Notes under the pieces: generated by a model | The model's database searches: none | What the model saw: the letters and a program-made list of their open reading frames with translations, nothing else | What the model was told of the DNA's origin: nothing | Assembly: GCA_902729315.2 (NCBI GenBank) | Contig: CACVBZ020000044.1 | Coordinates: forward strand, 1 to 64,000 | DNA from: Spirodela intermedia | Lineage: Eukaryota; Streptophyta; Magnoliopsida; Alismatales; Araceae | Length of the DNA stretch: 64,000 nucleotides | Direction of reading: 5' to 3' | In this document: piece after piece, positions 37,801 to 51,126 of the stretch | Layout of the letters: each line of letters begins with the position of its first letter | Position numbering within the stretch: the first letter of the stretch is position 1 | Position numbers and translations under genes: made by a program

Positions 37801-40800
37801 TCTTGACATCAAATGCTGAAGCCAAATTATAACTTAAGTTCTGTGCCCCTACATCATTATTCCCTATGATGATGATTCATCAACATAGACCAAAAGCACG
37901 GTTACTCCCCCTGAAGGAGAGTGTTTAAAGAACAGTGTATGATCAGCATTACTTTAGGAGTATTACAATGTCTTCATAGTGGCTATAAACCGTCCAAACC
38001 AGGCACGTGGGGACTGTTTTAGTCCATAGAGAGAATTCTTTAGCTTGCAAACAATGTTGGGAGAGACATTAAACTCATAGTATGGTGGTAGTATTCTATT
38101 AACCTCTTCCATAAGATCACCATGCAAAAATGCATTTTTTACATCATACTGTTAGATATCCCAACTGAAAATCGCAGCTAGAGATAATAAGAATCGGACA
38201 GTATTCATTTTTGCCACCGAGGAAAAATTCTCTTGGTAATCAATTCTGTAGACTTATGTGTAGCCTTTGGCCACTAATGTGGCTTTATACCGCTCAATTG
38301 AACCATCAGTATTGTACTTCACGATATACATCCACTTGAAACCCATTATTTTCTTATTTAGTGGTAATGCTACCAAATCCTATGTCTCATTTTTCTAAAG
38401 AGCCCTCATTTCATCATCCATGCTTGCTTCCACTTCAAGTTAGACAGAGTTTCAGAGATATTCTTAGGAACAGTAGAGGAATCTAAGGAAGCTAGGAATG
38501 ACCTATAAGGAGGTGACAACCAATGGTAGGATAAGAAATTGGCTGCTGGATAAAGGGGGTTTTAGTACATTGTCTAATAGGTTTCTGCAGGGCAATTGGA
38601 AGTGAGTCACATTGTAGGTTTGGTTGATCATCTTGTGACGAAGAAGGAGATATTTGGATATTTTCTAAGGCCTCATTCGAATCATGGGCAGGTTGAGAAT
38701 CATGAATGACACCTTTTCTAGAATATACCATGCCAAACCTCAAATATTCAGGAAGCAGATCTGTTGTGGAATGGGATATTTCAGGGGCTGAAATAGGAAT
38801 ATAGAGCTGGAAAGGACTCATGGATAATGGTATTTTCTATAGGCAATGTATGTTGTTCATTTGATGACGACTGATTGAAATAAGGTACTGTTTCATGAAA
38901 TGTTGCATCCATAGAAGTAAAAAATTTCTTAGTTGGAGGGTGGTAACACATAACTTTTTTGATTAACAGCATAATCAAGAAAGATACATTTCAGTGATCT
39001 TGGTGCAAGTTTTCTTTTATTCTGTTTATTATTATGAGCAAAAGAAATACATCCAAATGTTCTTGGTTTAATTTTAGTGTTAATTTGGTGGTGTGAGAAA
39101 AAATTGGCTAGGGAATCAGGACTGCAGAAGTCTAAGATTCTAGAAGGCATACGGTTGATGAGGTATTGAATGGTAAACAAGAATCTGTTTTACAAGACAG
39201 ACGGGGTCCAGTATTTATACCAGACCCTTGAGAGTTCATGATTACAAGTATTCAGGGTATATCAGCCGATATGAAAGTACAGGGTTTACTTATAAAATCC
39301 TCATGACGACATAAACAATTTTGCATCATCTCATGTCACAAAGTGCGAATTTTGAAGTTTGCAACAAAATAGATTATATATTCATCCGTCTTAATGTCAT
39401 AATGTGTTATGTTATTTTATTTTAGTACGTATCAGTAACGCATGCCGAGATCACTCTGATACAGTTAGATCGTAACACATTCGACAGTGGCTATTGAATA
39501 TCTTGTGAATGTCATGAATAAAAACTTGGAAGATTCTCTGATCAAATAACAGTCCTTGTCATGGACCAGAATAATACTGCAGACGGCAGCTCTCATAAAA
39601 ACGTGAATTTCTTTCTTTTTTTTCTAAATCTTGAAGAATTATTTTTTTGAACCAGGGAAAACATTCAGGATCAGTGTTTTTCTTTCATTTAGTTGCTGTA
39701 GAAAGTCGGGTTTGACAGTGAGAATTGAAATTTCAACAACATGCTCTATGAATTTTTATTATAATTTCTGACTGTTGCATCGTGTAATTGTTGGAACAAA
39801 TACATTACTCAAATCCTTACATTTTACGTTTCATGCGCCATGAATGTTGCCAGGGATCAGTTTGCATAGTAAATGCAGCTAGTGACAGAGATGTAGCTGT
39901 ATTTGCCGCAGGAATGATCCAGGCAAGTCAGATTGCTACCCTCTTACTTTTCTCTGGTATCGTTACTTTACTAGTTTTTTTTTCTTTGATTTTTTTATTA
40001 ATCAAACGATTATTCAACAGGCTGAAATGAAAGGAAAATGTTTCTTATGTCGAACCGCTGCAAGTTTTGTATCTGCTCGGATTGGTATAAAACCAAAGCC
40101 TCCCATCTCCCCAGATAATTTATCTGGAAAGCTTCTTAAAACTGGGGGTCTCATAGTTGTGGGTTCTTATGTCCCAAAGACCACAAAGCAGGTCTATTTT
40201 TTCACTTTCATCCTATGTTTTTGTTTACATGTAATACATTGAATTTGAAATTAATTACTTGGTACTAAATTCTGCAGATTTTGGGTCTGAAATCAAAACT
40301 TGGGCATGTTATTAAATGCATAGAGGTGACTTTTTCATCCCCAGGTCCCTAATGACATTTTTCGATTTTTATTTATGATATGATTCGGATTACAAATTTA
40401 AATTATAATATGGGCGGAATAATATATCATGGCTATAACATCTTTATTTTCGCCTGATTGATATCCTTCTCTGAAGCAGGTCTCTGTTGATAAACTTTCT
40501 ATGAGTTCATCTGAAGTGAGGGAGGAGGAAATTAGGCATGCAGCTGAAAGTGCAAGTTCCTATCTTAGACTTGGGAAAGATACACTTCTGATGACTAGTA
40601 GGGAGCTTATTAAGGGGAAAAGTAAGTCGTTACCCTTTTTTTTCGTCGTATATCCAGTTGCATTATGTTTATATTATCATCTTCTCTTCGATAAATAAGT
40701 GGTGCTTTGAATGGTTAAAAATAGGGAGAGGCATTCCATTAATGTGGACAAAAATTCAGTTTTTGGGTTTGATATGTGCGAGGTTTTCGATATAAACGAA

Positions 40801-43800
40801 TCGATATTAAAAGATACTAACGCGGACAGTTTCTGTCAACCATGTCATACATGTTTGATCATACGTCCAGTTGGCATGACAAAACATGGAAAAGTCCTGT
40901 CATAAGATTTGCTAAAGCAGCAACAGTCTGCTCAGTTGAGGGAAAGTGATTGGAATAAGGCAGGAAACAGGGATGGGTCTATCGCAGTTATGAAGAACGA
41001 AAAAATATCAATCATAGTATGTTTTTTGTCTAATCTGTGGAAATTATATCTTCTGTTACATTAGATTCACGCCAGCGGAACTAGATCCAAAACCCAGTAA
41101 TCTCATATTTTTCGTTCCATTGCATTGCGCCGTCTGCTTCTCGTGAATGAAGCGTTTTCTTCATTCTGATGTCAGTCAACACTGGTTTGTCTCAAGGTAA
41201 TAGTCCTCACGTCCTAAGTTGCAAAGATCATTCTTCTCTCCATCAATTTCTCACAACTCGATCTGAAGTTTCAAACTTGAATTGACCCATTCTGGGGCCA
41301 TTTTTTTTGTACACGTAGAATTCCTATCTTGTAGGGCCTAAAAAAAAACTTATTAATGTCTCCCAGTACAAAATGTTGATATGTATAACAAATTCCCTGA
41401 TGTCTAGCACGATCAATGTTACTTACTGATGATGCAAAATTATTTTCTCGAATATTTATCTTATTTTTGGAGGTGCAATATTATTCATGTAAAACGTTAT
41501 TGTGCAGCTCCTTCTGAGAGTTTAGAGATTAACTTCAAAGTGAGCTCTGCATTGGTGGAGATCGTTAGGAGAATAAATGTACGACCACGTTATATAATTG
41601 CAAAGGTACTTAAACATCATTCTTGAGGGTACATCATCATTCAGCGGTTTATGAATATTTATGTATATTCTCTTGATATTAAGGCTCTAGAAGAAAAAAA
41701 AAACACTTCTCTCATTATTATTGTGCTTGAATTTCTTTTTTCTCCCTCTGTTTATTCTTTTATATCCTATGTTTCATGTCATCTGATTAAGCTATGACTA
41801 TGATTTCCAGGGAGGAATCACTTCATCAGACCTTGCTACTAAAGCTTTAGAAGCTCATCGGGCACAGGTTGTTGGCCAAGCTTTGCCTGGTGTTCCCTTT
41901 TGGGAGCTAGGACCAGAAAGTAGATATCCAGGGATTCCATATATTGTTTTTCCAGGTAAAAGCTTATCTTATATATGTTTGTATGGACGAAGGTAGAGGA
42001 TGTTCTCACAATTTAATGAATTTCTCTACCTACATGCCTAACCCCCGCGTCGTACAGGTAATGTTGGTGACGATAATTCTCTGGCAGAAGTTGTGCAGAA
42101 GTGGTCTCATCCACCATTGAAGTCTTCGACAAAAGAGCTACTTGTTGTAAGTGTCTTATTTGGAAACATGTGTTTATGGATTTTTACAATAATACATTTC
42201 TTCTTCCTGAAGAATGCGGAAAAGAGTGGGTATGCTGTTGGTGCATTCAATGTATACAATCTTGAAGGGGTAGAAGCAGTTATTGCCGCTGCAGAAGCTG
42301 AAAAAAGTCCTGCCATCTTGCAGGTAGGGATGAGTTATTCAAATGTCTTTAGAACAACTGTTTTTAGAAGCGTCATAACGTCCATGGACGTGACGCCTCA
42401 AGTTATATTTATTGATTGAAATATAAATTATGTGAAAAACCTTTTCTGAATTTTGGTCAAAGTTGCCTGCTGGCAAACTTTTTCTAGTTCACAAAAGCTA
42501 TTGTTAGTTAGTTGAAAAAATTTAAGTTTGCTACATTATCCTGTTACAGTCTCCTTTGTTTCTTCATTGTATCTTTTCCAAATGTATTCACAGAAGCAAA
42601 TTGAAAAGATGTTCTGAAACAGTCTGGTCATCATGTCCATTATTCTCCTCAAGTCAGCACTACATCTATCATCTCTAGTTTCTTTGGAACCTTTTTCCAC
42701 TCTAGGATACTATCTGATTAACAGAGAAACAAAGACCTTTATAACGATATTTATGTCCCTCTCTTTCTAAAGTTGTGCGTGTTAGTATGAAATTGTCTTT
42801 GCGCCTCAAAAACTAATGCGTCAGTCTGCCCAAGACCCACTCAACTGAGCTTGTTGAGTCATGCACGTACCCCTAAACAATGCAGAAATAAATATGGATT
42901 ACATTTATAATGTGCATGGATATGTCTACATTAATAGAAACTAATACTTAATATACCTCTTTTATTGCCCAATCCCTATCCCGCATACTAATGAACATTC
43001 GCTCTGGAAGTAAAAGGAGAATAAGTAGGAAATGCTGTAATGAGCTTTGCAAGCACAGGAAACAATGAACCAATGAGATGAATTTCTCCTAGTCCATTTA
43101 TATCACGTCCAAGCAATATGGGATTAACTTTTCATGGTTTATCAACCCTTGGTCTTTATCACAAAAATATCATAAATACGGTGCCAGCCGTACAAGAGAA
43201 AATATCAGCTCTAGTATCACAATGCTGCAACAGACCGTCTTTCAAGAAAGCTGAAGGAGAAAGCCACAATGGATTAAATAAGGCTGTCGTATTTTAAGCA
43301 CCAGGGAACAGGATTTAAAGCCCGGTGTGAATCGTGCATAGAAGTTTTCTTCTTCTGTATGATGATTAGGTTGGAATTTTTCTTCTCGTAGGATACTCCT
43401 AGAATAGTGCATTGCTTTGCTCAAATTCTATGTAAAATCTACGAAACAATTAATGATGTCTTGTTCGATTTTACCAAATAATAAATTCCGTAGTGTCATT
43501 ATCCTTTTTTTTCCGAAATAGCGAAGATTAGTTCAAATCCGCATATTTTATCTTTCAGGTGCATCCTGGCGCTCTAAAGCTTGGAGGACACCCTCTAGTT
43601 GCTTGTTGCATCTATGCTGCTGAACGAGCCAGTGTAAGTAGAATTCAAATGAAGACTAGTATGAATAAAAACTGCTCTTCGGAAGGCTAACGTTACCAGA
43701 TTGAAAGCATCATCGTGCTAGTATTTGGCATCATGGGTATGCTATATATAGGACATGCATTGAAAGGTGCTTGGGGGCCGATATGCTTACTGAGGAGTTT

Positions 43801-46618
43801 CACAAAATCCAACTTCATATTTATAAAAAAAAAAAAAAAAAAAATTGTCTGCACTTACCTCAGTATTCTGATACAGATCGTGTCCTTTTGTCACTTGTCC
43901 TTTTCTTTTGCCATCTCTTTTAGCTCCTAGAAGAATCCAGTACACGCACTGGAAAAGTTTCGTTCTTTATAGTGCCATACATGAAGAAGGTTAATAGAAT
44001 TCATATAAAGAAGAAGCATCTAGTTTTGGTTTAGCAAAAATAGTTTAACGTACTATCCCAATCATCAACTTTCTGTTTTTATCAATTTTAGAGTGTTAAC
44101 ATAAGATAGGGAAAAAAAAAACGACTCACTCTATGTGCTTTTATAATGAATATGCTCCAGTAAAAGTACATGTTACTCGTTATTAAAGGTAGATAGGTGA
44201 GAAATACGTCTTTTCATGCCTTTAAGTGTTGCTCCAGGAGTTACCATACTCTATACGTTCACTTGTCACATCTCAACTAAGATCAGTCTCTTTTTAGGAT
44301 GAACCTCTTCCACGTTGTACACATGTGTACCATGTTTGTCACTGTTTTTCAACTGCGTATGGACTTGTGAAACTTGCCAGATCTCGACTCCTTTCAACTT
44401 AATTCATTCCAAGTTGAAATGTCATAGAATGTCTAAACAAAAGCTAGAGCCTCCCTTAACAAATCATCTATGGATGTCTGGTTCCGTTCAGTGAGATCCT
44501 TGGACTTGCCCTATGTTTTTCATGGCAGGTGCCTATTGCTGTTCAGTTTGATCACGGGAGCTCTCAGCAGGAGCTGTTGGAAGCCCTTGAATTGGTATAT
44601 TTTGCTAACTGTATCACTCTTGTTGTAGTTCAATAACTACTTTATTGTCTATTATATCCACATTAGAACCTATTTAAATAGCATCTTCATCTTCCACCAT
44701 TGACTATGCTGTGTCTTTTGGACGAGCACAAGGAGATGCTGCTAAGTCTCTACTCACTGCAGGGTTTCAATTCAATCATGGTTGATGGTTCACATCTTCC
44801 TTTTGAGGAGAACATCTCCTTTACAAAGCACATATCGTCCTTGGCACATGCAAGTAATATAATGGTGGAAGCTGAACTTGGACGACTGTCAGGCACGGAA
44901 GATGACTTGACTGTTGAGGATTATGAAGCGAGATTAACTGATATGACTCAAGTAAATATAACCATAGAATATATTTTTCTTTTGTTAAAGATCAGTGAAG
45001 ATTGGTAACTTGGCTCCACGTGTTTCAGGCTGAAAAATTCATTGATGAGACGGGAATTGATGCTTTGGCCGTGTGTATCGGAAATGTCCACGGAAAATAT
45101 CCAGCTTCTGGCCCAAATCTGAGACTTGACTTGCTGAAGGTTTACTACTATCTTCCAATGCACAACTGGGATATATTTATATTTCAATAGATAAGCAAGA
45201 ATAACTTCCACGCGTCTCAGCTCACACTCTCTAAAGCTTTTTGGATGTTTGGCTGACAGTAGATGTTACTTGAGCTTCACAAACCTACGGTTCACACCCA
45301 CCACCCTTAGCTTCTAGGTGTATTTAATCCAGGACAATCCGTTGACTAGATGATGAACTTTTTTTAAGAGATATTTCTTTCACATTCAGCCACCTTAATT
45401 TTTTTCAGTTAGATCAGCAGTCAGTTTCACTTTCACCCAGGAAAATAATATATATATACATATTCATATTCACCATAGATGTGATGATCACATGCTCCAA
45501 CAGGTGGACATCTAGTTCAAAGCCATGGACACTCAGGTTGTCCATCATTCATATACCTGCAGCTTCTATTATAAAACTGACTGATGGATCATGGAACTGC
45601 ACCAGACACAGAAGTTCACCGAATTTATTCTTGAAAGCTTTAATTTTCCCCATGTAGAAAGAAGTGATTGCCTCTCTAATTTAGTCATCCTCTTGTTAGA
45701 TCATCATGTTCACACTACTCATGTAGACCCAATTCTTTTCCTTAATATCTAGTATTATTTTCAGTATCTCAATAAGCTTTGTGCACTAAGATAGTTCGCT
45801 AAAAGTTCACTCTTTGCAACTCTTGATTTTTTTTTTCTTTTCTTTTTTTTTTTCAATCTATGAACCCCGACCACTGTAGCATGTCAAACAGGCTTGTAGA
45901 CTTGCCACACTTCTGCCCTCTAGTGGTTCAATCTGTCCTAAAATTTTATGATTCAGTTAACAGATGATCGTCTTTACCTTTTAGAGCCATCGTTGACTTT
46001 CAGTTCATGTATGTTCTGATTTTGAGAATTTTTTTACCAAAAATCGCTCAGAGAATCGGTGCGTTCTTGTTGACAGGATCTGCATGAACTAGCTTCAAAG
46101 AAAGGGATCGCTCTTGTTCTCCATGGAGCATCCGGATTGCCAGAGGAACTTATAAAGGTCAGACCGCCCCTTCATCCCTCCCATGTATCGGTAGAGACTC
46201 GTACAGTGATGGGAATCGGATTCCTGCTTTTTCCGCCAAAATCATAGCCAGTGCTTGCATATTCTGGGTATAAAAAAAATGTTCTGATGAGATTCCGGTC
46301 ACCATTTGAAGAAATAAAGCCGCGTTCTGGAGATCAGGGAAAGGTCAAACACTGATAGCTGGAATCGATTCCCTGTTCGAGAGCATCTACAAGGGTAAAT
46401 CATGTCGCAGTGATTCGTTAGGTTCACAGGTCCTGGGTTGTATATATTAGGCAAGAACATTTGTAGGCTCTAACCCACTCCCATTCATACATAGCCCATC
46501 AAATCGGATCTGATCTTCAATCTAACAAGAGTTAGCCCTCACCCCAGTCTGACACAGAATCCTTCCGATTCCCATCGCCTTGCCCTAGATTTTATTCCAT
46601 AAAAAGCTTCATTTTTTA

Positions 46619-46698
<80 letters not shown>

Positions 46699-46940
46699 GC
46701 TTCTGAGTGGGATATGAGGAGGGGGGGCGACCAAAGCTAACGAGGGTCTGTGATGTACAGGAATGCGCAGGAGCTGGCGTCCGGAAGTTCAATGTGAACA
46801 CGGAGGTCAGAAACGCCTACTTGGAGTCTCTGAGGAAGCCCAGCAAAGATCTGGTCCACGTTATGTCCTCGGCAAAGGATGCCATGAAAGCCGTCGTCGT
46901 GGAGAAGATGCGCCTCTTCGGCTCCTCCGGTAGGGCTTGA
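23591..46940 (+). CDS. Four-domain fusion: two HIBADH-like domains, DUF1537 acid-sugar kinase, class II aldolase
   Basis: This is a 1370-aa multienzyme, close in length to the plant protein usually named ketose-bisphosphate aldolase class-II family protein (Arabidopsis At1g18270). Forty-two exons keep frame: 23591-23692, 23913-23991, 24303-24368, 24463-24543, 25456-25529, 25642-25696, 25824-25872, 26108-26245, 27344-27425, 28674-28752, 28855-28892, 29010-29204, 31499-31574, 31785-31865, 31937-32017, 32706-32782, 32895-32949, 33075-33123, 33305-33442, 33622-33703, 33792-33870, 34175-34221, 35006-35220, 35465-35552, 35697-35816, 35929-36047, 36138-36210, 36311-36430, 39854-39922, 40021-40191, 40278-40325, 40480-40621, 41508-41605, 41811-41955, 42058-42146, 42213-42323, 43559-43633, 44529-44594, 44763-44951, 45029-45139, 46077-46157 and 46761-46940. 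The introns after exons 25 and 29 start with GC. No signal or transit peptide is evident, so it is probably cytosolic. Candidate AATAAA signals lie at 47038-47058. The physiological substrate is unknown. Confidence 0.95.
28558..28716 (+). repeat. Tandem 79/80-bp duplication of a splice acceptor and exon start
   Basis: Two nearly identical copies (about 28558-28637 and 28638-28716) each hold a polypyrimidine stretch, AAATCAG acceptor and the first part of exon 10 of the fusion gene. They differ by a one-base indel in the T run and very few substitutions. The acceptors lie at 28594 and 28673. The spacing is 79 bp, so use of the upstream acceptor would shift the frame. Only the downstream copy continues in frame to the exon end. 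Confidence 0.93.
29010..34221 (+). other. Domain 2: intact 3-hydroxyisobutyrate dehydrogenase-like (exons 12-22)
   Basis: Residues about 318-601 carry every hallmark of an NAD(P)-dependent beta-hydroxyacid dehydrogenase. The dinucleotide loop is [13 protein letters not shown] (glycines 323, 325, 328). STVSP is present, and the substrate loop is DAPVSGG (Ser 439, Gly 440-441). The catalytic helix is VKMVNQLL (Lys 489, Asn 492). This family includes the bacterial L-threonate dehydrogenase LtnD, and GLYR-type glyoxylate/succinic semialdehyde reductases in plants. The sequence alone does not fix the substrate. Confidence 0.93.
36814..36945 (-). repeat. Copia LTR remnant, left copy
   Basis: This 132-bp stretch repeats at 39179-39311 in the same orientation with about 15 differences by eye. 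On the minus strand it starts TGTTG directly after a polypurine tract, so it is the 3' LTR of the antisense copia element. Confidence 0.85.
39179..39311 (-). repeat. Copia LTR remnant, right copy
   Basis: This matches the 36814-36945 repeat. It is cut at 39179, where it runs straight into integrase-derived sequence. That indicates a deletion removing the end of the 5' LTR, gag and protease. Confidence 0.85.
42213..46940 (+). other. Domain 4: class II aldolase, FbaA/GatY/KbaY type (exons 36-42)
   Basis: Residues about 1101-1370 form a zinc-dependent class II aldolase. The N-terminal [14 protein letters not shown] is diagnostic. The metal ligands and catalytic acid are visible: Asp 1170 and His 1171 in QFDHG, His 1268 in GNVHGKY and His 1300 in LHGASG. 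The acidic loop [10 protein letters not shown] and the phosphate-binding FNVNTE are also present. The enzyme looks active and would cleave a phosphorylated ketose or keto acid to dihydroxyacetone phosphate plus a second product. It differs from OtnC of bacterial tetronate operons, which belongs to the unrelated aldolase II/adducin family. Confidence 0.93.
46624..46695. repeat. Compound TA-GA microsatellite before the last exon of the fusion gene
   Basis: About 16 TA units run directly into about 20 GA units, 65 bp upstream of the acceptor at 46760. The sense strand is purine-rich here, unlike a normal polypyrimidine tract. Confidence 0.95.
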
Positions 46941-48902
<1,962 letters not shown>

Positions 48903-50117
48903 TGTCGCAGACTTAAAAGAAGAATACTACTGCAAACACAAGTAAAAAAATCAACATGATGGTCGCAATTTTTGAATTTCATGCGATTAAATAGAAGAGA
49001 AATAGCAGGAAATTGTCAACATAATTGAAACTAAAAGTTAACATAATAAATTACCCACCAAGCAGGTAAATAAATTAATTTCGTAACACAGTTACCAACA
49101 CTTTATTCTTAAAAATGGCAAATACGACGTAAATATTTTCAATAGCTACACAACATATGGGTAAAATGACACGGATAATTTCCATCAGAGGAAAGGTGTC
49201 CCTTACTAGAGGTTTAAAAAAAATAATAAGAATATTATAACCATGCACTATGTTTCTGAATCTCCATCTAGGAGAGAACAAATCATATCATGAACTGGTA
49301 ATCAAAAAGGTAGAACGACTCGAAGCTGGAAAAATGAATGTTCTCCAGTCATTCTAAGCCATATGTACAACAGAAAAGGAGCTATCCTCTAAAGAGGGAA
49401 GAAACTAAATCAATTACTTGGATACCTCTCGCACGCCCTAGCAATACGGTAGACGACAGAAATATGCATTGAAATTAAAAGGGTTGACATTCTGGAGAAT
49501 ACACAATATGGTTAACCATGACGCATATACGTTGCTTCATCATTACCTGGCTTTAATTGATATTAAAAAAGACTAGCACAAAAAATAGGCAAAAGTTCCC
49601 ACGCGATGATTTATTGATTGATTTAAATTTGGAATCTTATTAGCTGGGCATCAGAAAAGAGAGAAACAAAAAAATTGCTTCTTAAAATCGTCAGGCACAA
49701 AAAACAGGATCACAGAGATAGAGAGAGAGGACAGACTCCACCAGAATAACAACAAAAATTAGAAAATCATAAAAAAGAAAATAGCGGTGATTCGAAACAT
49801 AACCTAGTGGAGAAATTCTAAACACACTGCAAAGTTAATATTCTTCTCGATCTACGTTTCAGGGAACGAAGGCAACAACAGACGGATGAAGTCACTCAAG
49901 AACAGACCAAAGCAGCGGGGATGGAAAAGACGGAAAATCTGGGGAGGACGAAGCGCCTCACTTCTGGCCATCACGAGAGCAACCAACGAGCTTTGAATAA
50001 TCATGAAACATCCACAAGAGGAAACCTCATTTCACAAAACCAGCACACAGAAGCGGGATGTACAGACACACGGTAGGAGGAAGAACAAGGCGAGACGAAG
50101 ACTGACGGAAGACGTAC
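48903..50117 (-). other. Probable RPL19 leader intron
   Basis: A donor CCCTG|GTACGT (GT at 50117-50116) and an acceptor TTTGCAG (ending 48930) frame about 1.19 kb of AT-rich DNA with no coding signal. Positions 48929-48903 would be the end of the leader. Leader introns are common in plant ribosomal protein genes. This is inference until transcript data are seen. Confidence 0.55.
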
Positions 50118-50533
50118 CAGGGAGCCACAGGGGAGGTGTTCCCGCTGGACTGGAGGCGGCAGCAGCAGGAGCCTTAGAGCTAGGGTTTCAATATATATGG
50201 CCCCCCCCACCTCAGCGAGCCAGAGAAACTGTGACCGTCGGATATCGGATCTGCATCTCGTTTTCGGATAGACCTCCAAATGGGGCTCTTCCCCAAAGCC
50301 CAAAAAATGATGGGCCCACAGTGATTAGACCATCCACAAACAACACCATCGATCTTATTTTAAATTATATTAATACCTCACGTCGGGCCCAATATTGTTA
50401 AGGCCCAAAATATAGGTGGGCCGATACAGGCCTACGTGGGCCCAACCCAGTCCAGCAGTGGCCCTACGCGGCCACTTGCTTGAGACCCCCCACATCCCCA
50501 GGCTGTAACTGGGCCTTGTATAAGAAACAATGG
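50118..50533 (-). promoter_or_regulatory. RPL19 first exon and promoter with telo-box and site II cluster
   Basis: Read on the minus strand, a site II cluster precedes a TATA-like ATATATAT (50191-50198) and a telo-box AAACCCTA (50181-50188). The site II copies (TGGGCC/GGCCCA) are at 50311-50318, 50385-50391, 50402-50407, 50417-50422, 50437-50444 and near 50510 and 50528. Telo-box plus site II is the classical arrangement for coordinated expression of translation genes in plants. The predicted leader exon is about 50190-50118. Confidence 0.7.
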
Positions 50534-51126
50534 GCCTCCAGTTTAGCATAGCCTAGCCCATTTAACATCCCGAGTGAAAATAAATATCAAAATTATTATC
50601 GAAACTAAATTATGACGTCATCATAGAGAGAGAGAGAGAGAAAGAAGGAAACTTTGAAAGCCTCTCTCAGCACATCACATACCCAGACGGCAGCCCCCCA
50701 GATACCATTGAATAGTCCATCCACTTCGAACCCACCCAGTCAACGACTGGAGTGGATGGAGGGACAAGAAGTCAACGCCACCAACCAGAGGAACCCCAGA
50801 AAGCTGTTCGACCCGCATTTAAAACCGAGGGGCGGTGCAGCGCCACAGGGTGGGGAAGGGGCGGAGAATCAGAAGCCTCTCCACTGTTACTCCGGAGCCG
50901 AGAACAGGCAAGGAAGACAGCGATGCAGTGATCCGATCACATTGGAATCAGGAAAAGAGGAGCAGCTTGCTTGCATAATGTACATGCAATTACAGCACAA
51001 TAATCAAACACAGAGGGGGTTGGGGGATCCATCCATCCATCCATCCATATCAGCTACACTAATCCTCGAGCTAGAACGACGGGAAGAGAGGAGAGAGGCT
51101 CAAGAGGCCGACCAAGCTCGCCGTGT
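50534..51126 (-). other. HMGA 3' flank and RPL19 distal upstream DNA
   Basis: This spacer contains a GA tract (about 50624-50641) and an ATCC repeat (51027-51046). The part nearest 51126 is probably the HMGA 3' untranslated region. A plus-strand frame at 50654-51343 is antisense to the HMGA gene and carries no recognisable domain. Confidence 0.4.

Larger units (their letters stand above)
36814..39311 (-). mobile_element. Degenerate Ty1/copia retrotransposon, antisense in an intron
   Basis: Minus-strand fragments, read from high to low coordinates, show an integrase C-terminal region (about 39180-38780), a damaged reverse transcriptase (about 38490-37660) and RNase H (37659-37007). RNase H motifs include [19 protein letters not shown] and [15 protein letters not shown]. 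Stops and frameshifts interrupt it. LTR-like repeats flank it. A polypurine tract (TTGAGGGGGA, minus strand) abuts the left repeat, whose minus-strand start is TGTTG. Gag, protease and the N-terminal integrase are missing, because the right repeat joins directly to the integrase. The element may begin as far left as about 36730; I did not settle the target-site duplication. Confidence 0.88.
35144..42146 (+). other. Domain 3: four-carbon acid-sugar kinase (YgbK/DUF1537; exons 23-35)
   Basis: Residues about 648-1080 contain the DUF1537 signatures in order. They are [16 protein letters not shown] (N-terminal substrate side), [21 protein letters not shown], a [10 protein letters not shown] segment and [12 protein letters not shown], followed by the C-terminal nucleotide-binding lobe with AKGGITSSD. 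Bacterial members phosphorylate 3-oxo-tetronates or related four-carbon acids using ATP. The kinase lies between the dehydrogenase and aldolase domains, matching the order of chemical steps in the bacterial pathways. The copia-containing intron (36431-39853) splits this domain. Confidence 0.93.
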
